DNA of 64,000 nt from Haliea sp040221975 (GTDB lineage Bacteria > Pseudomonadota > Gammaproteobacteria > Pseudomonadales > Halieaceae), in contig JAVJWR010000024.1 in assembly GCA_040221975.1 (NCBI GenBank), positions 1 through 64,000 on the forward strand, read 5' to 3'. The translations under genes were made by a program, and so were the position numbers. Under the pieces are notes generated by a model. It did not search any database and had not been told where the DNA came from. It was given only the letters and a program-made list of their open reading frames with translations. This document shows, piece by piece, positions 9,225 to 17,524 of this stretch; the stretch's first letter is position 1; every line of letters starts with the position of its first letter.

Positions 9225-10204
9225 CGCGGTCGATAGCGCAAGCTGGCCTGGAAGGTGACGTCCGGCGCGGTCTCCACCCGGATGTCTTCGGCGAGACCCA
9301 GGTCCAGGGTCCAATCGGCACTGAAGCGCCAGCGCGCGCCTGCGGTCAGCAGCAGGGCGCTGCCGCCCAGCGCGGTCAGGCTGCTGTCCAGCGGTGCACT
9401 GTGGCTGTCGACCTGTAACAGCAGGGACAGGGAGTCCAGCCAGGCCCAGTCCATCCCGACCCCGGCAAACCACAAATCGCGCTCCTGCGCGGGCCCCAGC
9501 AGGTCAGAGCGACCCGCGCGCAGGTAGCCCGCCTGCCCCTGCCAGCTGAAGCGGCTGCCGGGTGCGGCGCGGCCGGCGCGCAGCACCACGAAGGCGTCCT
9601 CCGCGCCACTGCCGAGGAAGTCCCGCTCCCTGCCGCTGGCAAACTTGTAGCCGGCACCGGCACTGAGCTGCCAGCTGTCGTCGCGGTACAGGGCGCGGTG
9701 CAGTGCCAGGGTGATATCGCCGACGCCGCCGGAGGAATCCCGCAGGTCAAAGCCGCCCGAGGTCGACACGTAGCGGTAATCCAGCCGATCCCGGGGTACG
9801 TCCTTGCGGCCGCCGTCCGGCATCCCCCAGAAGTCGTGCCAGCCGTCAATCAGGCTGTCCAGGGAGCCGCCATCGTGGCTCAGCACGGGCACTTCCAGTT
9901 GCAGTTCCCAGTGCTCGGCCAGTCCGTAGCGCAGGTCAAACGCCATCCGCCAGGTCTCGCCATCCAGGTTCACCGTCTCGCGGCGGTTGCTGTCCACCGC
10001 GAAATGGCTGGCAATGCCGGCGTGGGCGGCAAACTGCCAGCGGCCCGGCGCGGCGAGTTCCGCTGCTCGCGACGACGGCAACCCGAACAGGCCGGCAACC
10101 GGGCTCAGGTTTTTCGCATACAACGGCTCAGTGGCAGCGGCAGCCACTGGCAAGGCCAGCAGGCATCCCACTATCCCGACGACCGGGCCTCGGTACTGGT
10201 ACAT
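9221..10204 (-). CDS. DUF3187 outer-membrane-like protein
   Basis: A 327-residue protein with a signal peptide (cleavage after about AAAATE), then a beta-rich sequence with the family's conserved core (LYAKNLSP...GLP, LDGETWRMAFDLRYGL, WHDFWGMPDGGR) and a C-terminus ending in alternating hydrophobic strands. It is probably an outer-membrane barrel of unknown function. The ATG at 10204 has GGGGGAGAA upstream. The frame stays open for another 820 codons upstream, antisense to lysA and dapF; I treat that part as a shadow. Confidence 0.8.
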   Translation of the reverse strand: MYQYRGPVVGIVGCLLALPVAAAATEPLYAKNLSPVAGLFGLPSSRAAELAAPGRWQFAAHAGIASHFAVDSNRRETVNLDGETWRMAFDLRYGLAEHWELQLEVPVLSHDGGSLDSLIDGWHDFWGMPDGGRKDVPRDRLDYRYVSTSGGFDLRDSSGGVGDITLALHRALYRDDSWQLSAGAGYKFASGRERDFLGSGAEDAFVVLRAGRAAPGSRFSWQGQAGYLRAGRSDLLGPAQERDLWFAGVGMDWAWLDSLSLLLQVDSHSAPLDSSLTALGGSALLLTAGARWRFSADWTLDLGLAEDIRVETAPDVTFQASLRYRPR

Positions 10205-10313
10205 CCGTTCTCCCCCTCGACCGTTCAATGCCCGGATAGTACACCGTGCAGATGACAGATTCTGCCGGTGATTCAGGTATACTGCGCCCTTTTCCAGGCC
10301 GGATTCAGCTCCC

Positions 10314-10499
10314 ATGCGCACCCTGTTGCCCACCACTGCTCTCACCCTGGCGTTGCTGGCCCTGGCGGGCTGTGGCCAGACCGGGCCCCTGCAGTTGCCG
10401 CCCCGGGAGGCGCCGGCACCAGCGGCCGAGCCGCAGCCGCAGCCGCAAGCAGACGACACAGAAGCCGAGCCCGCGGCGGCCCCGGCCAGCAACGGATAA
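10314..10499 (+). CDS. lptM: LptM/YifL-type small lipoprotein
   Basis: A 61-residue lipoprotein with lipobox LAGC (C20 is the first mature residue), the conserved GQTGPL stretch just after the lipid anchor, and a disordered Pro/Ala/Glu tail. In enterobacteria, LptM assists oxidative maturation of the LPS translocon protein LptD. Here, as in other gammaproteobacteria, it sits directly before the lysine-pathway genes; its stop is 8 bases from the lysA ATG. TATACT at 10278-10283 is a possible -10. Confidence 0.88.
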   Translation: MRTLLPTTALTLALLALAGCGQTGPLQLPPREAPAPAAEPQPQPQADDTEAEPAAAPASNG

Positions 10500-10507
10500 T
10501 CCCGACC

Positions 10508-11758
10508 ATGAGCAGTTTCCACTACAGCGATGGCGTTCTCTACGCCGAGCAGGTCAGCGTCGACGATATCGCGGCGCAATTCGGCACCCCCTGCTATGTC
10601 TATTCCCGGGCCGCCCTGGAGGCGGCCTTTGGCGCCTACCGGGAGGCACTGGCGGACTGGCCCCACCTGATCTGCTATGCGGTCAAGGCCAACTCCAATA
10701 TCGCGGTACTGGACGTGCTGGCGCGCCTCGGCGCCGGCTTCGACATCGTCTCCGCAGGTGAACTCGAGCGGGTCATCGCCGCGGGGGGTGACCCGGCCAG
10801 AACCGTCTTTTCCGGCGTCGCCAAGACCCCGGCGGAGATGGCGCGGGCGCTGGAGCTGGGCATCCACTGCTTCAACGTCGAGTCCGCGGCGGAACTGGAT
10901 GTGCTCAACCGCGTCGCCGGCAGCATGGACCGGCTGGCCCCGGTATCCATCCGCGTGAATCCGGATGTCGATGCCCGTACCCACCCCTACATCTCCACCG
11001 GGCTGCGGGAAAACAAGTTCGGCCTGGGCGTGGCCGAGGCCCTGCCCCTGTATCGACGCGCCGCGGCCCTGCCCCACATTGACGTACAGGGACTCGACTG
11101 TCATATCGGTTCCCAGCTCACCGAACTGAGCCCGTTCATCGACGCCCTGCGACGCCTGCTGGTGCTGGTGGACGAGCTCGCCGCCGAGGGCATCGCGATA
11201 CGCCACCTGGATCTCGGTGGCGGGCTGGGGGTGCGCTACCGGGACGAAGCGCCACCGGCAATCGGTGACTATATCGCCGCCATTCGCGCCGAGCTGGGCG
11301 CACGACAACTGCCGCTGGTATTTGAACCGGGGCGCTCCATCTGCGCCAATGCCGGCCTGCTGCTGACCCGGGTGGAATACCTGAAGCAGACCCCTGAGCA
11401 CAACTTTGCGCTGGTGGATGCGGGCATGAACGACATGATCCGCCCCGCCCTGTACCAGGCCTGGCTGGACATCCAGCCCAGTCACCCGGCCACCGAGGGC
11501 ATTGCCGCACAGTGGGACGTTGTCGGCCCGGTGTGCGAAACCGGCGACTTCCTGGGCAAGCAGCGGCAGCTGACCCTGCAGCAGGGTTCCCTGCTGGCAA
11601 TGTTCGGTGCCGGCGCCTACGGTTTCAGCATGAGCTCGAATTACAACAGCCGGCCCCGCGCCGCCGAGGTCATGGTGGACGGCACTGCTGTACACGAGGT
11701 CAGGACACGGGAAACCGTGGCCGACCTGCTGCGGCTGGAAAGCCGTCTGCCGACCTGA
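10508..11758 (+). CDS. lysA: Diaminopimelate decarboxylase
   Basis: A PLP enzyme converting meso-diaminopimelate to lysine, 416 residues. The PLP lysine is K60 in CYAVKANSN. The glycine-rich phosphate loop (LDLGGGLGV), the EPGRSI block and the active-site cysteine in CETGDFLG are all present. The ATG at 10508 follows lptM by 8 bases with little ribosome site of its own, so translation may be coupled. Confidence 0.96.
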   Translation: MSSFHYSDGVLYAEQVSVDDIAAQFGTPCYVYSRAALEAAFGAYREALADWPHLICYAVKANSNIAVLDVLARLGAGFDIVSAGELERVIAAGGDPARTVFSGVAKTPAEMARALELGIHCFNVESAAELDVLNRVAGSMDRLAPVSIRVNPDVDARTHPYISTGLRENKFGLGVAEALPLYRRAAALPHIDVQGLDCHIGSQLTELSPFIDALRRLLVLVDELAAEGIAIRHLDLGGGLGVRYRDEAPPAIGDYIAAIRAELGARQLPLVFEPGRSICANAGLLLTRVEYLKQTPEHNFALVDAGMNDMIRPALYQAWLDIQPSHPATEGIAAQWDVVGPVCETGDFLGKQRQLTLQQGSLLAMFGAGAYGFSMSSNYNSRPRAAEVMVDGTAVHEVRTRETVADLLRLESRLPT

Positions 11759-11773
11759 ACCGGTAGTGCCAGG

Positions 11774-12604
11774 ATGCTGCTGAAGTTCACCAAGATGCAC
11801 GGCGCGGGCAATGACTTTGTGGTCATAGACCTGATCAGCCAGCGCTACCGGCCGCGGGAACAGGACATGCGCCTGCTTGCAGACCGCCATTTCGGTGTCG
11901 GCTGTGACCAGATATTGCTGGTGGAAGCTCCGGACAGCCCGAATGTGGATTTCCGCTACCGCATTTTCAACGCCGACGGCAGCGAGGTGGAAAACTGCGG
12001 CAACGGCGCCCGCTGCTTTGCCCGCTTCGTGCGCGACAAGCAGCTCACGGGCAAGCGCGTCATCCGGGTACAGACAGCCGGTGGCGTGCTGGAATTGCGG
12101 GTGCGGGACAAGCACCGGGTAGAAGTGGACATGGGCATGCCGGTGTTCGCTCCCGCCGCAATCCCTTTCGCCGCTGCGGCGCAGGCGGACAACTACCCCC
12201 TTGAAGTCGACGGCCAGCAACTGGAGATAGGCGCCCTGTCCATGGGCAACCCCCATGCGTTGCTGCGCGTGGACGACATCGACACGGCGCCAGTCGCCAC
12301 CCTGGGACCCATCATCGAGCGCCACCCCGATTTTCCGCAACGGGTCAACGTCGGTTTCATGCAGGTCGTCTCGGCTCGGGACGTTCGCCTGCGGGTGTAT
12401 GAGCGCGGCGCCGGCGAGACGCTTGCCTGTGGCACCGGCGCCTGCGCCGCGGCCGTATACGGCATCTTGCGCGGCTGGCTGCAGGATACCGTGACAGTGC
12501 AGCTGCCTGGCGGTAAGCTTGAAATCGCCTGGGCCGGGATGGGTCATTCCGTCACCATGACCGGGCCCACAGCCGTGGTGTTTGAAGGCACTATAAGAAT
12601 TTGA
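11774..12604 (+). CDS. dapF: Diaminopimelate epimerase
   Basis: Converts LL- to meso-diaminopimelate without a cofactor; 276 residues. The two catalytic cysteines are visible: C75 in ENCGNGARC and the second in LACGTGACAAAV. It begins 15 bases after lysA ends and supplies that enzyme's substrate as well as peptidoglycan precursor. Confidence 0.97.
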   Translation: MLLKFTKMHGAGNDFVVIDLISQRYRPREQDMRLLADRHFGVGCDQILLVEAPDSPNVDFRYRIFNADGSEVENCGNGARCFARFVRDKQLTGKRVIRVQTAGGVLELRVRDKHRVEVDMGMPVFAPAAIPFAAAAQADNYPLEVDGQQLEIGALSMGNPHALLRVDDIDTAPVATLGPIIERHPDFPQRVNVGFMQVVSARDVRLRVYERGAGETLACGTGACAAAVYGILRGWLQDTVTVQLPGGKLEIAWAGMGHSVTMTGPTAVVFEGTIRI

Positions 12605-12644
12605 TGCCGCTGTGCGGCTACTGGAACCGGAGAGAAGAGAGACC

Positions 12645-13352
12645 ATGCCAGCCAGAAAGGAACCGGCAGTCACCGCGGCGAGCCCCGAGCTTGACGATGA
12701 AGCGGTGCGGGAGTACCTGAAGAGTCACAGCGATTTCCTCCAGCGCCATCCGGACATGCTCAGTTTCCTGCATGTGTCCCATGCGTCCGGCAGTGCGGTG
12801 TCGCTGGTCGAAAAACAGGTCAGCGTATTGCGGGAGCGCAATATCGAGATGCGCCAGCGACTCAATGCCCTCACTGCCAACGCCCGTCACAACGACAGGC
12901 TCTATGAGCAGACCCGGCGTCTGGTGCTGGGCCTGCTGGATGCACAGTCCCTGGCCGCCCTCTGTGCCGCATTCACCAGGGCCATGCACGACGACTTCGA
13001 AGTGGAGCACGCCAGCATCATCCTGTTCGGTGATCGGCACCAGGCGCCGGAGGGCGTCCGGGTCGAGAGCGCCGAGCGTGCACGGATCGAAATCGGTGCC
13101 CTGTTGCGCGGGCGCAAGGCACTCTGCGGGCCGCTGCGCAAGGAGGAACTGAATTACCTGTTCCCCGATGGCGGTGCAGTCGGCTCCGCAGCGGTCATGC
13201 CCCTGGTCAGCGGCGAGGAGCTCGGCGTGATTGCGGTGGGCAGCTCCGACGCCCATCGCTACAGCAGCAGCATGGGTACCCTGTTCCTGCAGCATATCGC
13301 CGAGGTACTGGTGCGCCTGCTGCCACGCTTCGACGTCGACCCGAGCGACTGA
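12645..13352 (+). CDS. DUF484 (GAF-like) protein
   Basis: A 235-residue protein matching DUF484, found between dapF and xerC in many gammaproteobacteria (yigA position in E. coli). An N-terminal helix pair (YLKSHSDFLQRHPDML) leads into a coiled coil (about 55-90) and a GAF-like alpha/beta domain. Function unknown. The ATG at 12645 is preferred over an in-frame GTG at 12612 because AGAGAAGAGAGA lies just upstream. Confidence 0.88.
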   Translation: MPARKEPAVTAASPELDDEAVREYLKSHSDFLQRHPDMLSFLHVSHASGSAVSLVEKQVSVLRERNIEMRQRLNALTANARHNDRLYEQTRRLVLGLLDAQSLAALCAAFTRAMHDDFEVEHASIILFGDRHQAPEGVRVESAERARIEIGALLRGRKALCGPLRKEELNYLFPDGGAVGSAAVMPLVSGEELGVIAVGSSDAHRYSSSMGTLFLQHIAEVLVRLLPRFDVDPSD

Positions 13353-13359
13353 CCCCGCA

Positions 13360-14265
13360 ATGGCAATGCCACTGCCCGCAGCCAGTGCCGCCTTCATCAA
13401 TTACCTGAGGGATGTGCGGCAACTGTCTCCACACACCATCAGCAACTACCAGCGTGACCTGCGCTCCCTGGTGGACTACTGCAGCGCGCGCCAACGCGAG
13501 GATGCCGGCGCCATCCATGAAGCCGATATCCGCGGCTGGGTGAGCCAGCTGCATCGCCACGGTCTCGCCGGCAGCAGCATCCAGCGGGCACTGTCGGCGG
13601 CGCGTTCCTTGTTCAACTATCTGGGTCGCGAGCAGGGCCACAGTCGCAACCCTGCTGCCGCTGTGCAGGCACCGCGGCAACCCCGGCGCCTGCCGAAGAC
13701 CCTGGATGCGGACCAGGTCAACAAGTACCTGCAATTTGCTGCCGACGACCCCATGGCGCTGCGCGACAGTGCCATTGCCGAACTGTTTTACTCCTCCGGT
13801 CTGCGGCTGGCGGAACTGGTGGCGATCAACCTGGACGACATCGACCACCCGGCACAGCTGGTGACCGTGACCGGCAAGGGCCGCAAGACCCGCACCATAC
13901 CGGTCGGTTCAGTGGCCCTGGCGGCAATCGGCCGCTGGCTGGCAGTGCGCCCCCCCAGCACCGACCCCGCCCTGTTTACCAGCAATCGCGGCCAGCGCAT
14001 CAGCGTGCGCAATGTCCAGGCCAGGCTGAAGCTGCAGGGCCGCCGTGCGGGCATGTACCAGGACGTGCATCCACACATGCTGCGCCACTCTTTCGCCAGC
14101 CACATGCTGGAATCCAGTGGCGACCTGCGGGCCGTGCAGGAACTGCTGGGCCACGCCAATATCGCCACTACCCAGATCTACACCCATCTCGACTTCCAGC
14201 ACCTCGCCAAGGTCTACGATGCCGCCCATCCCCGGGCCAGGCGCCGCAAGACCGGGCCTGACTGA
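13360..14265 (+). CDS. xerC: Tyrosine recombinase XerC
   Basis: XerC acts with XerD at dif to resolve chromosome dimers. The 301-residue protein has a SAM-like N-terminal core-binding domain (about 5-90) and a catalytic domain with all six active-site residues: R149, K173, H239, R242, H265 and nucleophile Y274. These fall within one residue of the E. coli positions. Its place after dapF-DUF484 marks it as housekeeping XerC and not a phage integrase. The ATG at 13360 is 8 bases after the DUF484 stop. Confidence 0.96.
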   Translation: MAMPLPAASAAFINYLRDVRQLSPHTISNYQRDLRSLVDYCSARQREDAGAIHEADIRGWVSQLHRHGLAGSSIQRALSAARSLFNYLGREQGHSRNPAAAVQAPRQPRRLPKTLDADQVNKYLQFAADDPMALRDSAIAELFYSSGLRLAELVAINLDDIDHPAQLVTVTGKGRKTRTIPVGSVALAAIGRWLAVRPPSTDPALFTSNRGQRISVRNVQARLKLQGRRAGMYQDVHPHMLRHSFASHMLESSGDLRAVQELLGHANIATTQIYTHLDFQHLAKVYDAAHPRARRRKTGPD

Positions 14266-14269
14266 AGCC

Positions 14270-14992
14270 GTGAAGATCGCCGTCATTACCTTTGATCTGG
14301 ACAACACACTCTGGGATGTGGAACCCGCCCTGCTGCGCGCGGAGCAGGCCCAGCGCGACTGGCTGCTGCAGTATCGTCCCGGCAGTATCGAGCACCTGGA
14401 TCACGACAGCCTGTGGGAATTCAAGAAGGCCGTATGGAAGCGGCATCCGGAGCTGGCCCACCACGTCAGCCAGATGCGTATCCGCATGCTTTGCGAATTG
14501 CAGCTGGCGGCGGGCTACAGCGAAGCAGACAGTGAGCGTGGCGCCCTGGACGCATTTGCTGCATTTCTGGAGGAGCGCCACAAAGTTGAGCTGTATGAGG
14601 AAGCGCTGGCGGTGCTGCGGCAACTGGCCGGCAGCTACCGGCTGGGAGCCCTCACCAACGGCAATGCCGACATCTACAAGACCGATGCTGCAGAGTACTT
14701 TGATTTCGCGTTTCTGGCTGAAGATATTGGAGCGAGCAAGCCGGCACCGAACATGTTTCGGGCAGCACTGGCAAGAACCGGGGTGGAGCCCGGGCAGATC
14801 GTGCACGTCGGCGACAACCCCGAGCACGACATACTCGGCGCCAGCCAGGTTGGCCTGCGCACCGTCTGGGTCAACCTGCAGGGCGCAGCCTGGAGCCGCA
14901 CTGACATCCTGCCTGATGCGGAGGTTTTACAACTCGCCGAGTTGCCGGCAGTCATTCGCAACATGGATGACATCGAAGTAATGAACCGATAA
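14270..14992 (+). CDS. yigB: HAD-family phosphatase, YigB-like
   Basis: A 240-residue HAD hydrolase with motif I DLDNTLW (nucleophile and acid/base aspartates), motif II LTNGNAD, the lysine in ASKPAP, and motif IV VGDNPEHD. E. coli YigB, in the same position after xerC, dephosphorylates FMN and the riboflavin intermediate. Translation probably starts at GTG 14270, 4 bases after the xerC stop, suggesting coupling. Confidence 0.88.
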   Translation: MKIAVITFDLDNTLWDVEPALLRAEQAQRDWLLQYRPGSIEHLDHDSLWEFKKAVWKRHPELAHHVSQMRIRMLCELQLAAGYSEADSERGALDAFAAFLEERHKVELYEEALAVLRQLAGSYRLGALTNGNADIYKTDAAEYFDFAFLAEDIGASKPAPNMFRAALARTGVEPGQIVHVGDNPEHDILGASQVGLRTVWVNLQGAAWSRTDILPDAEVLQLAELPAVIRNMDDIEVMNR

Positions 14993-15020
14993 AAAAACGG
15001 AAGCACCGCAGTGCCTCCGT
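14991..15020 (-). terminator. Intrinsic terminator, minus strand
   Basis: On the minus strand a hairpin (arms 15011-15020 and 14997-15006, 9 of 10 pairs, loop of 4) is followed by seven T residues (14991-14997). The orientation is for a minus-strand transcript. The only candidate gene ending just before it is the 29-codon frame at 15046-15135, which strengthens that call. It overlaps the yigB stop. Confidence 0.75.
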
Positions 15021-15045
15021 AAGGGGGGACGGCCAAAGCTGTTGT

Positions 15046-15135
15046 CTAGTCGTGCGCGTACTCCAGCGGAGCCGCGAGCGCTGTTTCATTCATGGCGACC
15101 ACTGCAGCCAGTGTCATGGAAGTCATTGTGTCCAT
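15046..15135 (-). CDS. Small 29-residue protein, unknown
   Basis: A short frame too small for routine calling. Its ATG at 15135 follows a near-perfect Shine-Dalgarno site (AGGAGG at 15142-15147, spacing 6) and its TAG lies 25 bases before an intrinsic terminator on the same strand. The peptide begins MDTMTSMTLAAVVAMNETAL and ends LEYAHD. It has four Met residues and a short hydrophobic middle; no cysteines, no signal peptide. I do not recognise it. It could be a small regulatory or membrane-associated peptide, or a leader. No clear promoter was found upstream. Confidence 0.55.
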   Translation of the reverse strand: MDTMTSMTLAAVVAMNETALAAPLEYAHD

Positions 15136-15331
15136 GCGGTTCCTCCTCTTTCCAGCATGCAGGTCTGCACACCGGACAGACTTGACAGGGAAACGACCCT
15201 GAGCATCGAGAACCTAGCAGATATCCTGAACAATCCGCAGACGGAAGTCTGTGCGACAGCGTACCGACTGGCACCGGCAACACCCCCGATCATGGCTCCG
15301 CAACCGGGCAGGTAATCATTACTGCATACAG

Positions 15332-15365
15332 GGCCCGCAATGGTGCGCTGTCACCAATGCGGGCC
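15332..15365 (+). other. Long hairpin in the leader of the BON lipoprotein gene
   Basis: Arms 15332-15345 and 15352-15365 pair at 13 of 14 positions around a 6-base loop (CGCTGT). There is no T-tract, so it is not an ordinary terminator. It ends 24 bases before the ATG at 15390 and could be a 5' UTR structure or a small palindromic repeat. Confidence 0.5.
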
Positions 15366-15389
15366 AACAACCTACCAAGAGTATTGAAC

Positions 15390-15704
15390 ATGAGCATTTC
15401 AATTAGAAATTTTCCGACCTTCATTGTGGCCGCCATGTTGGCGCTGCTGGTTGGCTGCGCCTCCACCGAGGATCAGGCAGGCACCGGCGAATACATCGAT
15501 GACACTGTTATCACCACCAAAGTTAAGGCAGCAATCTTCAACGATCCCGAGTTGAAGAGCATGGAAATCAACGTCGAGACCTTCAAGGGTGTGGTTCAGA
15601 TGAGCGGCTTCGTCAACTCACAGGCTGACATCAACCAGGCCGTACGTCTTGCGCGCGAGGTGAAGGGTGTCAAGTCCGTGAAAAACGACATGAAACTCAA
15701 ATAA
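15390..15704 (+). CDS. BON-domain lipoprotein
   Basis: A 104-residue lipoprotein. The signal peptide ends in the lipobox LVGC with C23 lipidated; the mature part is one BON domain (about 33-104; ITTKVKAAIF...V..GVVQMSGFV...A..VKGVKSVKND). BON domains bind membranes; OsmY and DolP are relatives. The start at 15390 gives the proper signal peptide; a longer in-frame start at 15357 would fall inside the leader hairpin. Confidence 0.88.
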   Translation: MSISIRNFPTFIVAAMLALLVGCASTEDQAGTGEYIDDTVITTKVKAAIFNDPELKSMEINVETFKGVVQMSGFVNSQADINQAVRLAREVKGVKSVKNDMKLK

Positions 15705-15716
15705 CCGCTATCCTCT

Positions 15717-15735
15717 GCCGCCCCATGGCGGCTTT
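15717..15735 (+). terminator. Weak intrinsic terminator after BON gene
   Basis: GCCGCC / GGCGGC (15717-15722, 15727-15732) form a perfect 6-bp stem with a 4-base loop followed by TTT. It sits in the 43-base gap between the BON gene and the convergent glnK copy. The T-tract is short, so termination may be partial. Confidence 0.5.
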
Positions 15736-15747
15736 ATGGAGCGGGTT

Positions 15748-16086
15748 TCAGATAGCTTCTTCCCCGGTTTCACCGGTACGGATGCGGATCACCTGCTCCA
15801 TCTCCGTGACGAAAATCTTGCCGTCACCAATCTTGCCGGTATTGGCAGCCTTGATAATGGCCTCAATGGTCGCGTCGAGCTGAGTCTCACTCACGGCAAT
15901 TTCCAGTTTCAGCTTGGGCAGGAAGTCCACCACATACTCCGCGCCCCGATAGAGCTCGGTATGGCCGCGCTGACGTCCGAAGCCCTTGACCTCCGTCACA
16001 GTGATGCCCTGCACCCCGATATCCGACAGGGCGGCACGGACGTCGTCCATCTTGAAAGGCTTGATAATGGCAGTGACCAGCTTCAT
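15748..16086 (-). CDS. glnK: PII nitrogen regulator GlnK/GlnB (copy 1)
   Basis: A 112-residue PII signalling protein that senses 2-oxoglutarate, ATP/ADP and glutamine status. The uridylylation tyrosine is Y51 in RGAEYVVDF; the T-loop and the C-terminal RIRTGETGEEAI signature are intact. It is one of two PII copies flanking amtB, and a terminator separates it from amtB, so it may have its own promoter. B versus K identity cannot be settled from sequence alone. Confidence 0.95.
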   Translation of the reverse strand: MKLVTAIIKPFKMDDVRAALSDIGVQGITVTEVKGFGRQRGHTELYRGAEYVVDFLPKLKLEIAVSETQLDATIEAIIKAANTGKIGDGKIFVTEMEQVIRIRTGETGEEAI

Positions 16087-16157
16087 CGCGATGCTCCAAC
16101 ACGTTCAACAGGGGAGTCATTATGAAAGCCGGGCGCAGAATCGCAAGGGGCGAGCAC

Positions 16158-16181
16158 AAAAAAGGGGGCCCGAAGGCCCCC
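16158..16181 (-). terminator. Intrinsic terminator after amtB
   Basis: GGGGGCC-CGAA-GGCCCCC (16164-16181) is a perfect 7-bp stem with a tetraloop. On the minus strand it is followed by six T residues (16158-16163). It ends the porin-glnK-amtB transcript. Confidence 0.9.
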
Positions 16182-16219
16182 AAAGCACGCATTGCATCAA
16201 TGCGCCCGCAAGACTGAAA

Positions 16220-17491
16220 CTACTTTTGAGAGACGAACTCGGGATACGCTTCCATGCCGCACTCGGACATGTCGACCCCTTCGTACTCCTCTTCTTCGCT
16301 GACCCGGATACCCATGACCGCCTTGAGGATGCCCCAGACGATCAGGCTGGCGCCGAATACCCAGACAAAGATCACCAGCAGACCAACCAGCTGACCCATG
16401 AAGGTGGCGTCGGGGTCTGACAGCAGCACCGCGAAGATGCCCCAGATGCCGACCACGCCGTGTACCGAGATGGCACCGACCGGATCATCGATCTTGATCT
16501 TGTCCATGGCCACGATGCTGCCCACCACGATCGCACCACCGATGGCACCAATGATCATTGCCAGCAGGGGCGAGGGATCGGCCGGTTCCGCGGTAATGGC
16601 CACCAGGCCGGCGAGAGCGCCGTTCAGGGCCATGGTCAGGTCCGCCTTGCCGAACACGAGGCGTGACAGCAGCAGGGCCGCGATCAGGCCACCGGCGGCG
16701 GCGGCGTTGGTGTTCAGGAACACGTTGGCCACTTCGTTGGCAACTCCGATACCGCCCAGCTTGAGGGTGGAGCCACCGTTGAAGCCGAACCAGCCCATCC
16801 ACAGGATGAAGGTGCCGAGGGTCGCCAGCGGCATGTTGGCGCCGGGAATGGCACGGACAGAACCGTCGGCAGCGTACTTGCCCTTGCGAGCACCCAGCAG
16901 CAGCACACCCGCCAGGGCCGCGGCGGCGCCAGCCAGGTGCACGATACCGGAGCCGGCATAGTCGCTGTAGCTCAGCTCACCGATGAACGGTACTGCCTTG
17001 CCACCCCAGGTCCAGCCGCCCTGAATCGGGTAGATGAAACCGGTCATCACCACCGCAAAGGCCAGGAAAGCCCACAATTTCATGCGCTCGGCCACGGCAC
17101 CGGAGACAATGGACATGGCGGTAGCAACAAACACCACCTGGAAGAAGAAGTCCGAGGCGCCAGAGTACACCGAGTCGCCATCGAAGCCGGCTGCAGCGGA
17201 ATCCGCCAACACTGCGGCTACCGCCGCCTCATCCATCTGCGCCACCGTGGTCACGCCGGACAGCAGGAAGCCGCCGTCGTACATGAAGTGGTAGCCGCAG
17301 ATCAGGTACATGGTGCAGGCCACTGCGTACAGGGCCACGTTCTTGGTCAGGATCTCGGTGGTGTTCTTGGCACGCACCAGCCCCGCCTCCAACATTGCGA
17401 AGCCGGCCGCCATCCACATCACCAGCGCGCCGCACACCAGGAAGTAAAAGGTGTCCATCGCATACTGTAATTCAAAAATCTGGTTTTCCAT
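16220..17491 (-). CDS. amtB: Ammonium transporter AmtB
   Basis: A 423-residue inner-membrane channel with about 11 helices. The twin pore histidines are H185 (GSGIVHLAG) and H344 (ISVHGVVG). The N-terminal MENQIFELQYAMDTFYFLV segment lacks the long signal peptide of E. coli AmtB. Start: ATG 17491; an upstream GTG at 17500 is possible, but the GAGAG site is better spaced for the ATG. It sits between two PII genes; GlnK-type PII proteins plug AmtB when ammonium is ample. Confidence 0.96.
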   Translation of the reverse strand: MENQIFELQYAMDTFYFLVCGALVMWMAAGFAMLEAGLVRAKNTTEILTKNVALYAVACTMYLICGYHFMYDGGFLLSGVTTVAQMDEAAVAAVLADSAAAGFDGDSVYSGASDFFFQVVFVATAMSIVSGAVAERMKLWAFLAFAVVMTGFIYPIQGGWTWGGKAVPFIGELSYSDYAGSGIVHLAGAAAALAGVLLLGARKGKYAADGSVRAIPGANMPLATLGTFILWMGWFGFNGGSTLKLGGIGVANEVANVFLNTNAAAAGGLIAALLLSRLVFGKADLTMALNGALAGLVAITAEPADPSPLLAMIIGAIGGAIVVGSIVAMDKIKIDDPVGAISVHGVVGIWGIFAVLLSDPDATFMGQLVGLLVIFVWVFGASLIVWGILKAVMGIRVSEEEEYEGVDMSECGMEAYPEFVSQK

Positions 17492-17524
17492 GGGAATCAC
17501 TCTCGTCTGTTAGTCGCGTTGGTT

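Noticed and set aside
10252..10283. ATGACA with TATACT as a full sigma-70 promoter for lptM
   Set aside because: The spacer would be 20 bases, too long; only the -10 is mentioned with the gene.
9221..12673. A single 1150-codon minus-strand open frame
   Set aside because: Only the 9221-10204 part has a ribosome site, signal peptide and family match. The rest is antisense to lysA and dapF, whose high third-position GC keeps the opposite frame open.
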